Below, piece by piece: positions 35,001-47,000 of a stretch of 59,700 nt of DNA (position 1 is the stretch's first letter; every line of letters begins with the position of its first letter). The notes below the pieces were generated by a model that searched no databases, was not told where the DNA came from, and saw only the letters and a program-made list of their open reading frames with translations. The position numbers were made by a program, and so were the translations under genes. Origin of the DNA: Aureococcus anophagefferens (lineage: Eukaryota > Sar > Pelagophyceae > Pelagomonadales > Pelagomonadaceae). The DNA lies in assembly GCF_000186865.1 (NCBI RefSeq), contig NW_008705611.1, forward strand, positions 153,485-213,184. The letters run 5' to 3'.

Positions 35001-38000
35001 GCTTCTGGCCGCTCTCGACGAAGGTGTTCTTCTCCAGGATGGGGTCGAGCATGGGGTCGAGCTCCTCGTCGACGTTCTCGAAGAGGAACGGCGTGCCGAA
35101 CTGGATTGCGAGCTCGAGGTGCTTCATGAAGTCGGCCTCGCTCAGCGTCTTCACCTTGAGCTGCGACTTGGAGTACATGGCCTTGATCCAGCCCACGGCC
35201 TGCTGCTGCGGGTCGATGCAGAGCGGGAACCGCGACGCGGCCGTCGTCAGGATGCCGTTCTGGATGCTGTGCTCGTCCGCGGGCAGGCCCTTGGCCGTCC
35301 AGCCCTGGATGATGGCGTCGCTGCTGAGGAAGGATTCCAATTGGAAGGTCTCGGTCACGGGGACCTTCAGGTCGGCGATGCGCTTGACGAACGTCTCGTA
35401 GATCATGACCGTGCGGAAGTCGTGCGTGAACCTGCGCGGGAAACAGGGTGATGCGACGTCGCTTCGACGCGGCGCGCGCGTTCCGGAAAAAAGCAGCCAC
35501 GTTTCGAGATGATCGCTCGTCCAAAGGTCGGCCGAAACGAGTCGAGAGCGGCGCCTTTGAAGTTGGGACCCCTTTTCGCGCGCTGGTGCGAACGCGCCCG
35601 AGTAGCTGAGGAACGACGCCGCGAGGAGGCAGTCGCCGACGAGCTGGACCTTGTTCTTGTTCAGGGACTCGATGTCCGCCGTCCAGCGCGTGCGCTCGCC
35701 CGTGAGGCCGCTGATGAGCTTCGACGCGGCCGTCAGCCGCTTCTCCATGAGCGCCGCCTGCGGAGCCGCGCGTCAAGCGCAGCGCGAGGCGCCCCCCCGC
35801 CCCCCCGAAAAAAGGGAACCGCGCCGCGGCACGCGCCTGGGTCTGGAGGCCCGTGAGCTCCTCGTTCTTCTCCGTGTACTGGGCGTTGAACTCGTTGAGC
35901 TCCTTCTCGAGCGACGAGAGCATGACGTTGAGCTCCGCGAGCTCGCGCTCCGTCTTCGCCTGGCCCTTCTCCATCTCGCGCACCTTGGCCTTGAGGGGCT
36001 CGACGTTCTTGGCGACGTCGTAGTACTTGCTGATGGCGACGACCCAGACGAGGAGGCCCTTGCCGGCCTTGGAGATGGACTCCATCTTCTCGACGGTCAT
36101 GTTCGGATCCTTGAAGTATTTCCGGACGCTCTTCATCATCTTCTCCGTGATGTTGTCCTGCGGGTCGCGGCGTGACGAACGGGGCGGGCGGGGCAGAGGG
36201 TCGCGCGCGACGCGGGCGGGGCGGGCGACGCGACGCCCCGCGACGAAAGGACGGGACGCGGGCCGCGCGCCTTCGGGTACTTCTTCAGCTTGTCGAGGAG
36301 CTGGGAATTGGACAGCATCTTCTTCGCGTCGGCCCAGGTCTCGTCGAGCTTCTCGCCCGTGGGGCGCAGGCACACGACCATGAGGCAGACGTCCTGCACG
36401 AGCTTCGGCGGCTTCGCAAAGTTCTTGATCTCCGTGATGTCCTGCGCGGGCGCGTCGCGTCGCGCGGGGGGGAGGAGGCGGGCGGCGGCGGTGGCCGGGG
36501 GGAGGGACGCACCTCTTTGTGGAGGTTCGCGAGGGCGGACTCGGCCTGCTCGAGGGCCGGGATGGCCTCGCTGAGCGCGTCGTCGGCCTTCTGCTTCTCC
36601 GTCGCGATGACGACGGCCTGCTCGGAGGCCTGCTCCTGCTTGATCGTCGCCTCGGCCTTTTGCTCGTTGGCGATCTTCGTCTTCTCCTGGATCTGGGTGA
36701 TGAGGGCCTCGACGTCCGTGGTCTTGGCGTCGACGATGACCTTGGCGTCCGTGAGCTCGATGGACATGCGGTCGACGTCCTTGGCCGCGTCGACGAGCTT
36801 GCTCAGGCCGCCGCTGAGGCGCTTGACGCTCGAGTCGACCTTCTTCTCGTTGAGGGAGAGCTGGGACTGGTAGTTCTGGATGTAGTCCAGGTAGTTCTTG
36901 GGCGTCACGTAGTAGTAGCGCCGGAGCACCGTCGCGAAGCGCGTCGCCTGGGCAGGAAAAGGGTGATTCAAGTTCGCTTCAACATGAGTGTTCCGCGCGC
37001 GCGCGTTCCGGGAAAAGCATCCATGCTTCGAGACCGTTCCGAGAGATGATCGCTCGTCCCAAAATCAGCCGAAACGAGTGGAAAACGGCCGAGATCGGAG
37101 CCTTTGAAGTTGGGAATGTCGCTCTCTTGTCCTGCTCCGCGCGTCGCCTCGGAGACGACGTGCGTGTGGCTGTAGACGAGGTGCTGCACGATGGCCTCGC
37201 GGTTCTCCGCGGGCAGGGGCACCTCCGCCAAAAAGTAGTTGGCCACCTTGGAGAGCGCGTCCTCGGGCCAGGGGAAGAACCAGTCGATGACCGCGTTCGA
37301 GATGAGGCCCGGGAACGACCGGCACCGGAGCCGCAGCTTGTCGCCGCTCGGCGACATGGCCAACACGATGTGCAGGTTGTTCTGGCACTTGGACACGTAG
37401 TACTTCCAGAGGTTGTCCGGCGTGTCGATGATGCCGAGCTCCTTGACCTGCTTCCGCACGGAATTGCAGAGCTGGTCGCGCTCGTCCTGCTCGTAGAGCG
37501 CGGGCACCATGCCCGTCGTGAGCATGTTGTTCAGGAACTCGAGGAACCCCTCCTGGGCCACGTGGGCGTCCGTGAAGAGGAAGACGACCTCCTTCTCGCC
37601 GAGCTTCGTATATAAGGTCTTCAGGTCCGCGCGGAACTCGTCCTCGCCGTAGTTGCGCACGAGCGAGATGTTGAAGATGTCGTAGCCCGCGCAGTAGGCC
37701 GCGAGGCGCGTCAGCGACTGCTTGCCGCTGCCGCCGACGCCGATGAGTAAAGCGTTGCCCCGCGGCAGGCGGATGATGCGGTGCACGCGCGTCAAATGCT
37801 CCAAAGCCTGCTCGAAGAGCACGAGCGTCATCGGCGAGTTGTCCATGTTGTAGTTCTCCATGACGGCGTCGAAGATCTTGCGCGTGCCCTCGAGGCTGCC
37901 CATGTCGCAGTAGAGCCTCGGGTCCTCCGCCTCCTCCGTGAGGCGCCGCACCGCGTGCTTGTAGTCGCCGAAGACGAGCGGGTTCTCGAGCGCCTCGTCC

Positions 38001-41000
38001 TTGCACTCGGGAAAGGCCTCGCCGATGAGCTCGGAGACCTTGCCCTCGACTAATGTGAGATCCGCCTCGGAGACGAGGCGGTCGCAGAAGATGCGCTGGA
38101 CCTCGTTGCGGAAGAGGCGGACGATGGACCACGACGTGTCGAAGGTATCCGGCGTCGCGAGGCAGATGCCTTCCGTGACGCGGCTCAGGTCCCGCAGGTT
38201 GAAGATGTAGTGGAACTTGGCCGGCGTCGGCGGCAGCGACTCGACGATGAAGGCGAAGAGCTTGAGCATGGCCTCGGGGAACTTCGCGCCGACGTCCTTG
38301 ACGTTCGGCGCGAAGTCGCGGAGGTTCTGGGAGATGATCGCGCTGTACATGTGCGTCAGCACCTCCTGGGCCGGGTCCGGCAGGTTGAAGACGGAGAAGA
38401 GCGCGACGAAGCGCGTGTCGACCTTGTTGCGGCCGCCGCCCGGCGGCCCCATCGCGCCGATGTAGCACAGATCCTTCAAAATCTTCTGCGTGAGGTCCTT
38501 CTCGCGGTCGTAGATGAAGCCCCGGGAAATTAAGGTGAGGAGCAGCGTGATGGGCTGCTGCGTGCCGTAGGTGTCGACCTTGGGCATGTTCATGTCGTCG
38601 ATGAAGATCGTGAGCTTCTTGCCGACGGGCGGCCCGTAGAAGTTGCCCGTGCGCTTGTCGACGTTGGCCTCGATGTTCGTCTGCACGTCCTTGGAGGACG
38701 TGCGGCTCGAGAAGCCGAGCGTGAGCCGCGTCGACACCTCGTCGTCGAGCGAGCCGAGGTAGTCGTTGATGATCGTCGTCTTCGCCGTGCCCGACGCGCC
38801 GACGAAGAGGATGGGCTTCCGCGGCGCCATCTCCTGGAGCAGGTGGCTGAACTTTGTGGAATCCGTCGTCGGCACGATGATCTCGTAGAACCGGAAGGGC
38901 GACGGCTCGACGTACTCCGCGACGCGCGCGGACCACTTCTCCCACCGCTTGCTCTCCGGGTCGAAGACGTTGTCCGCGATCAAGCCGTCGGGCAGGCCGC
39001 AGGTCGCGATCTTCTTCACGAAGGCGTTGAAGAGCTCCATGGACGACCCCAGCAAAGCCGCGCCGATGGACCAGTTGACGCAGAACGCGTAGACGTTCTC
39101 GATGTCGTCGCGCTCGGGCAGCGTCTCCGGGGGCATGTGCTCGTAGAGCGGGCCGAGGAAGGCGTCGAGCGCCGTCGTGAGCTGCTTGATCATGTCGATG
39201 GACGTGATGGGGATGACGGACCGCAGCTTCGCGCCGAGCTCGCCGTCGACCAAACCGAACTGCACGTAGTCGATGCACTTGGTGACGTACTGGTCGAAGA
39301 GCGCCTCGAGGTGGCCCGCCTCCTCCTCCTTGTCCGGCGCGATGTCGCGGCCGTTGCCGCAGCGCTTGCGCACCCAGCGCTCGTAGAAGGGCCGGTAGCC
39401 CAGGTTCTTCGGGTCGACCCAGACCATGCCGCACCGCGAGATCGTCGCGGGCGACGCGTACTGGAGGTCGAAGGTCTCGCAGATCATGGCGCAGTGGGGC
39501 TGGAGCCGGATGCGCTCGCCGTTGGGGAGCGTCAGCAGCCGGTTGTCGTCCATGACCGAATTCATGTTCTCGACCCAGACCGCGTCGACGTCGCCGTCGT
39601 AGATGATCCACCGCATCTCGTTCTCCTTGCCCTTGGGCAGGGGCTCGTTGAGCTCGCGGAAGAGGCGGCTCAGGACGCCGTCGGTCCAGTCGCGCGTGAC
39701 CGGGTCCATGATGCCGTAGAGCTCGTGGAGCGGCTGGGCCTTGGGGTTGATGACCCAGTAGCGCACGAGCACGTTCTCCGCGGCGAGGCGCGCGGATTTC
39801 AGCGTGTCGAGCACGAGCGTCTTGCCGCCGCCCGTGGGGCCGACGATCATCGTCGTGTGGCGCACGATCATGGTCTCGTACATCTGGATGACCTTGTCGA
39901 TCTGCTCCTTGTGGACGGCCTCGTCGGAGCACTTGTAGCCGCCCTTCTCGAGCTCCAGGGCGACCTCGACCTTCAAATCCTCGTAGCCGACGCGCGGCGC
40001 GTCGAGGCCGGGGAAGAGGTCCGTGATGAGGCCCTTGAAGAGGGGCACGTCCTCGAAGACGTACTTGGGCATGTTCGAGTCGCGGAGCACGCGCATGAGC
40101 ACGAGATCCTCCGGTAAATCCGAATACTCGCGCTTGAGGCCGCCGGCCATCACTAACACGGATTTCAGCGACCGCAGCCCGAAGTCGTAGTGGTACTGCT
40201 TCGAGAGCTGCTCCTTCGAGAGCTTGTAGAGCACGGTCATCTTGCGCGCGAGGACCTTGGCGCCCTCGAAGCCCTCGGAGAAGAGCATGATCTCGCAGAT
40301 CATCTGCAGGTCGGGCACGATCATCGTCACGGGCCGGAAGAGCGCCTTCAGGTTGTCCGGGAGCTCCGTGCGGCCCGCGTAGCCCGGGTTCATCGTGATG
40401 AAGAAGCCGCACGTCGCAAACCCGGCGACGCGCTTGACGAAGATCTCGCCCATGCCGATGTCGCAGGACGGCTTGTCGTAGATGAGCGCGTTCTGGATAC
40501 TGCGGAGCTGCGCGGACCTGGGCGGGAAACGGGTGATGCGGCGTCGCTTCAACGTGCGTATGCCGCGCGCGCGCGTTCCCCAAACGCACCCACGCTTCGA
40601 TACCGTGGCGAGCGACGATCGCTCGTCCAAGAACCAGCCAAAACGAGTGGGAAACGACCGAGCGAGGAGCCTTTGAAGATTCGTCCCGCGCGGGCGCGGA
40701 CACGACGGACAGCACCTCGATGTTGATGCGGTTGAACTCGTCGAAGCAGCCCCAGGCGCCGGCCTGGACGAGGCCGCTGAAGATGGAGCCCATGGCCTTG
40801 TAGTCCAGACCCTCGCCGCAGTTGATGACGAAGCAGGGCAGCGCGAGCGACTTGGCCAGGTCCTTGACCGTCTCCGTCTTGCCCGTGCCCGCGGGCCCCG
40901 CGGGCGAGCCGCCGAGCTTGAAGGTCAACGCCTGCGTGATCGTCATGTAGCACCGGTCCGTCAGGGGCGTGATGACGAGGCGGCCGTTGAGGCCCATGTA

Positions 41001-44000
41001 CTCGTAGCCGTAGCGGAAGAAGCCCGTGCACTGCTTGATGACGCAGTCGTCGATGTCGCGGTCCCAGTAGAAGCGGAGCTGGCTCTCCCAGGCGAACTCC
41101 TTGGCGTGGAGGATGGACTCGCGGATGAAGCTGTCGACGATGTCGCGCGAGTGGACGTCGATGATGAGGAGCGTGTTGACCTTCTTCCGGTTGATCTTGT
41201 TCAGGCTCGTCCGGACCTGGGCGGCAAAAGGGTGATTCAACGTCGCTTCAACGTGAGTGTTCCGCGCGCGCGCGTTCCGGAAAAAGCGCCCACGCGTCGA
41301 GACCGCTCCGAGAGATGATCGCTCGTCCAAAAATCAGCCGAAACGAGTGGAAAGCGGCCGAGAAAGGAGCCTTTGAAGTTGGGAATTTCGCTCTCTTTTG
41401 CCGCCCTCGTCCGGACCATCGCGACCAGGTCGTTGAGCTGCCCCGTGAGCTTCTGCTCCAGGTTCTTCAGCGCGTACTTGTCGCCCGTGCCCACGAGGCG
41501 GAAGGCGTCCTCGACCTCCCAGGTCCACCAGATCTGCGACCCCGCGAGCGTGACCATGCCGAGCGTGTTCGCGTCGAGGATCCAGTCGCCGCGGTCCATC
41601 TGCGCGTAGTTGTAGACGCCCGCCTTGGTGATGCCGTGGAGCGACTCCTTCATCGACTCCTCGACCTTGGTCATCCAGACCTCGACGGGCCCGTCGATGG
41701 GCGACGGCGGGTCGAGGTTGAAGCTCTCCTTCTCCGACGCGACCATGCCCGTGACGGACCTGCGCGCGGCATCGAATCTTCAACGCGACTTCAATGTACG
41801 CGTATTCGACGGTTCTGACATGGGCTCTTGTGCGCTCCGTCGAGAACTCGACGGGAGCCATCGATCCGTCCAAGCATCAGCCGACGGGAGCCATCGATCC
41901 GTCCAAGAATCGGCCGCATCGACGTCGACGCGACCGAGAATTCTGACGTTCGGCCCCGACGTCCCGGCTCGCGACCGAGCGAGAGAGTTCTGAAGTTCGG
42001 CCCCGACGCCACGGGTTGATTCGCGCGCCGCGGCGGACTTGGCGTTGCGCGCGAAGATGAGCTCCTTGACGTTGTCGAAGAGCTTGAGCATGTGGACCTG
42101 GATGGACGTCGGATCGCTCGAGCCGAGCACGGAGAGGAGCTCGTCGTCGGAGATGAAGTAGAAGCGGCTGAAGGCGTTGCGCTTCGTGTCGAGGTAGTCC
42201 GTGAGGCTCTTCTGGCACTTGTCGAGGCGCTCGCCGAGGTTCGTGAGGACGTCGAAGCAGTTGTTGGACGTGCAGGCCTTGATGACGTTGGGCTGCTGGT
42301 TCGTCGACGTCATGATGCCCTTGAAGGCCTTGTTGATCGCGTCGAACTTCTTGGCTTCTTCCGGGAGCTGCATGCGGATGTCCTCGCTGCCGACGAAGAT
42401 GGACTCGAGGTACATCCACTGGCGCTGCACGTTGAACCAGACGTCGAGCGTCTCGTTGACGAGGTTCAGCGTCTTCTCCCAGGACCTCACCTTCTGCGCG
42501 AACGCGCCGACGAAGCGCGACCCGGACATGGTCTGGAGGTTCAGCATGTTGTCCTCCAGGTTCAGCTTGATCTCCTCGGCGCCGCCGAGGATGAAGCCGC
42601 GCTGCGTGCCGTCCTTGGAGTAGACGCGCACGTCGAGATTCGTCGACGCCCACGTCGACTCGATCGCGCGGATCTCGTTCTCGATCTTCAGCTCGTTGAT
42701 GGCCTCGAGGACGATCTCGTCGATGGCCTCCCCAAAGTTCTGGAGCTCCATGGCGAAGATCTTCGCGAGCGTGATGGACTTGACGTTGTCGATGGGCACG
42801 CCCGTCACCTCCGTGAGCTTGTTCCAGTGGCGGTCCTTCATGGCCTCGTTCTTGAGGTTGACGATGACGGGCAGCGACTCCTTGAAGTTCGCGATGACCG
42901 TCTCGACGGCCTTGAACTTCGAGTTCTCCTTGAGGTCCCCGGGCAGCTTGCGCATCTGCTTCTCCGCGGTCTCGACGCCGCCCTTGAGCGCGTTGATGTC
43001 GAGCTCGCCCCAGAGCGACTCGGACATGGTCGTCCGGAACTCCATAAAGTCCTGCGGGCGGGCGAGGGGGGTTCCGCGGCGCGGGCGGTCGAGGGGGCGC
43101 GCGAGGCGCGGCGCGCTCGGGGCGCGGCGATTTCGGGGCGCGGCGCGTGCGAGGCGCGCCGCGGAGCGCTACGCCGCGGAGCGAACGGCGCGCCGCGGAG
43201 CGAGCGGTCGAGGCGCGACGCGAAGCCGGGCGACGGGGCTCGCGGCCGCGCGCGAACACTCGAGACGCCGACCGCGCGCCTCGTAGAGCTTGTAGATGAG
43301 CGACAGGCGCCTGAGCTCCTCGGACATGGTCGCGAGGACCGGGTAGGGCGTGATCTCGAGGTCGAAGAGGTTCTCCGCGTTGACGAGCTCGCTCTTCTTC
43401 GCGTGGCACTTGGCCAGCGTGCGCTTGTAGTCGACCAAGAGCGCGACGCCGTCCTCGAGCGTCACGCTGATGGACGCGGGCCCGCTGTCGTAGAACTGCT
43501 TGTTCATCAGTTTCAGCTCCTCCAAAAACTCGGCGGCCTGCTGCGTCGTGACCTCGCGGAACTCCTCCTTGACCTTGGCCAGCCGCAGGTCCTTCGTCTT
43601 CGCCGTGCAGTAGAGCGCGTGCCACCGCGCGGCGAGGCCCGCGGCGACGGACGACTCCTCCTCGGCGACGGCGACGTCGTAGCGCTGCAGCGTGCGGTAG
43701 CGCTCCATGACGTCGAAATATTTCAGCTCCATGTCCATGGACTCGTCCGTGATCGTCGTGATCGTGTTGAGCACGAATTTTAACGCCTCCAGATCCTCGG
43801 GCTCGATGGCCATGTCCTTCTCGTAGGCCTCGATCTTCTCCGTCAGCACGTCCATGGCCTTTTTGGAGGCGACCCGTAGAATGTCGCCGTACTGGTCGCG
43901 CCACTGGAGCGCCTGGCTCGCGATGCCCTCGGCGACGGCCGACGCGTCGATGTGGATGAACTCGATGGACGACCGCGCGTCCTGCGCGACGGCCTGCTCG

Positions 44001-47000
44001 CTGAGCGCCGCGTAGAAGGAAAGCTTCGCGTCGAAGAAGACGAAGGACGGCGGGTTGTCGTGGAGCTTCTCCAGGTTCGCGCGCGCCTTGGCGTCCCAGA
44101 GCTTGTACTTGCGGTCGTAGATCGTCCACGACTCGAGGTAGTTGGAGATCTTGCCCGACGACATCGTCAGGTTCTGGATGTTCGCCGTGAGCGACCGCTG
44201 CAGCGCGACGATGTGCTGGTTGGACGACACGTCCTGGAAGAAGGAGAAGACGAAGGGCTCCTCGTCCTCGTGGACGACCTGGGGCTCGCACTCGAGGCAC
44301 GTGCCGCGCTTCCAGCGGACGAAGACCTTCGCGGACTCGACGATGTTCTTCACGGCCTTCGTGAAATATTTGTTGAGGTCGCTCGGCGGCGGCGTCACGA
44401 CGAGGTCCTTGCCGTTGAGCGTGCATTTTACCAAAATAAACGGCGTGCAGTCCTCGTGGCGCAGCATCTCCTGGAACGCCGCGAGCGACTTCGTGATCAT
44501 CATCGTGATCGCGTTGAAGATGCGCTTCTCCCAGAGCTTGTAGTAGCCCGCGAGGAGGGGCGAGTTGCCGTTGTTGGACGTCGCGACGACCTCCTCGACC
44601 TTTTTGAGCAACGACTCGATGGACCGGTACTTTTGCACCAAATTCTGGAGCCGCGCGACGCGCTTCGTCTCCATGGCCTCGTAGAACTCCGTGACGTCCG
44701 TCAGCACGGGCGCGCCCGTGCGGCCGTCGGATCGCAGGTCGATGGCCTGGGCGAGCACCGTGCCCTCGATGGCCGCGACGATCTCGTCGATCATCGTCGA
44801 GCTCTTCTGGATCTGGCTCACGACGCCCGCGAACTCGTTGAGCGCCTTGTCGCAGGCCTCGATGAAGAAGGGGATGCGCTGCGAGTTCCAGTTCAGCGGC
44901 GTGAAGCCCGTGCGTAGGACCCGCTGGAGCACGGCGAGCTGGCGCACGAGCAGCTCCGACTCCACGGGGCTCAGCGACGCGAGCAACGCGTCGTACTTCC
45001 GCAGCTTCAGCTGCAGGTTCTGGCGGTAGCTGTGGTACTTGTCCTCCTGGAGCGTCACGTTCAGCGCCGCGTCGGGGATCGCGAAGCCCATGCGGTCCAG
45101 GTACTTGGACTCGCGGATGATCAGCGACAGCTCCGCGACGAAGTTGACGCGGTACGGCGGCGGCGGCATCTTGAACTTCGCGGCCGACTTGTTGCGGCCA
45201 CTCGCGCCCTTGACGGCGTCGGGCGCCGGCGCCTCGCCGTCGCCCTCGCCGGCGTCGCCCTTGGCCTCCTTGCCCGCGGCGGCGAGGATGGGCTGCTTGA
45301 GCTTCTCCGTCGCGACCTGCTGCACGTGCGCCTCCCACTCGCGGTAGAGCGACGTGATGTACGCGTCGACGGCGCGCGCGAAGGTCAGGTAGCGCTGCTT
45401 CACCTGCTCGCCGTACTCCGTCGACAGGAGGCCCTCGTGGGCCTTGAAGCGCAGCACGGGCTTCTTCGCGCGCTGGTACAGATCCCGCGCCCACGCGACC
45501 GCGCCCGCGACGGGCGGGAAGTTCTTGTAGATGGGCGGATTCTCGCGGTGCGTGTCGAAGATGCCGTGGATCGCCTCGAGCTCCTTCGTGTACTGCTGCA
45601 GAATGTCCTTGTAGCGGTCGTTGATCTGCTGGTTGATGGACTCGCGGCTCTGGATGTTCCGGAAGTTCTCGACGAGCTCGAACGCGCCTGCGCGGGACGC
45701 GAGTGATGCGACGTCGCTTCAACGTGAGTGTGCCGCGCGCGCGCGTTCCGGGAAAAGCATCCACGCGTCGAGGGCGCTCCGAGCGATGATCGCTCGTCCA
45801 AGAAGCAGCCGAAACGAGTGTACAACGGCCGAGAGAGGAGCCTTTGAAGTTTCGCGCGCTTTTCCCGCCCCGGACCGCGCCCTCCGCGGAGCGCAGCTTC
45901 TGGAAGGACTGCTCGATGAAGGACCGCGTCATGTCCTCGATCTGCTCGACGTGGTCGTGGAAGTTGTCCATGACCTTGGACCAGGACTCCTTGTAGCGCC
46001 GGTCGAAGATGTTGAAGGGCACGGACTCGAGCGGCTCGACCAGGCGCTCGACGCGCTCCATGACCTGGTCGATGCCGTCGGACTCGCCCGTGACGGCCTT
46101 GAGCTCCGGGCCCAGGAACTTGTGGAACTGGTCGAGGACCGTCGCGACCTCGAAGAGGTGGCCGCAGACGTGCGCCATGTACTTTGTGAGCTCGAAGAGC
46201 CGCTTCCGGTCGAACTCCCAGCGGATGTGCGTGCCGCTCTCCTCGATGCGCTGGCGCACGGACATGTAGGTGCTCTCCCAGGAGTTGAGCACGGTCTGTG
46301 CCTCCTTGATGACCTTCTTCGCCTGCTCGGGCGACCGCCGCAGGATCGTCTTGATGTTCACCTCCGTCTCGACCTTCTCCGCGATCTTGTAGGCGATGCG
46401 CTCCATGAGCGGGACCATGCCTGAGCGGCGCGGGGTCGGGTGCGCGCGCGGGGGGGGGGCTGGCGAGGGGCGCGCGGTCGGCGCGGGCGGCGCCCCCGGT
46501 GTCGGAGACGCGTGCTCGACGGCGCGGGCCCGACGGCCCCGGGTTCGATCGACGCCGCGGCGGACGCAGATCCGTGTTGTAGTGGCGCGAGATGATCCAG
46601 ACCATGCGGATGGCGTTCATCATGGACGGCAGCGTGTCCAGGATGGTCGTGAAGGAGCCGTGCGTGATGTTCTTGAAGTGGCGCTCGAGCGTCGTCAGGA
46701 ACTTGACGTTGTCCTTCGCCTCGACGTAGAGCTTCTGGAGCTCGCCGAAGTTGTAGTTGAAGGTCGCGACCATCTGGGCGTCGGCCATCTTGAGCACCTT
46801 GAGGATGTCCTGGACGTTGGGCATGTTGATCTGCTCGTAGAGCGCGCTCAGCGCGGCGTTGCGCTGGCGCCAGAACTCGATCTCCGCGAGGGGCCCCTTG
46901 GTCTTGGGCCGCTTCGAGTTCTCCGCCTCGACGACGGTGGCGACGAGCTTGGACCAGGACTCCATGGCGACCTCGAGCTGGTTGACGACGTCGTAGTCCT

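Noticed and set aside
32125..40117. Several long plus-strand frames opposite the dynein gene (for example 33487-34701 and 38843-40117)
   Set aside because: They are Arg/Leu/Val-rich mirror frames of a GC3-rich coding strand, with no family similarity. The dynein protein on the other strand explains the sequence.
43052..43279. The 228-nt dynein intron 3 as another introner
   Set aside because: It is a GC-rich low-complexity sequence of gcgaggcgcg-type words. It lacks the shared core, and I see no clear terminal repeats or 8-bp duplication.
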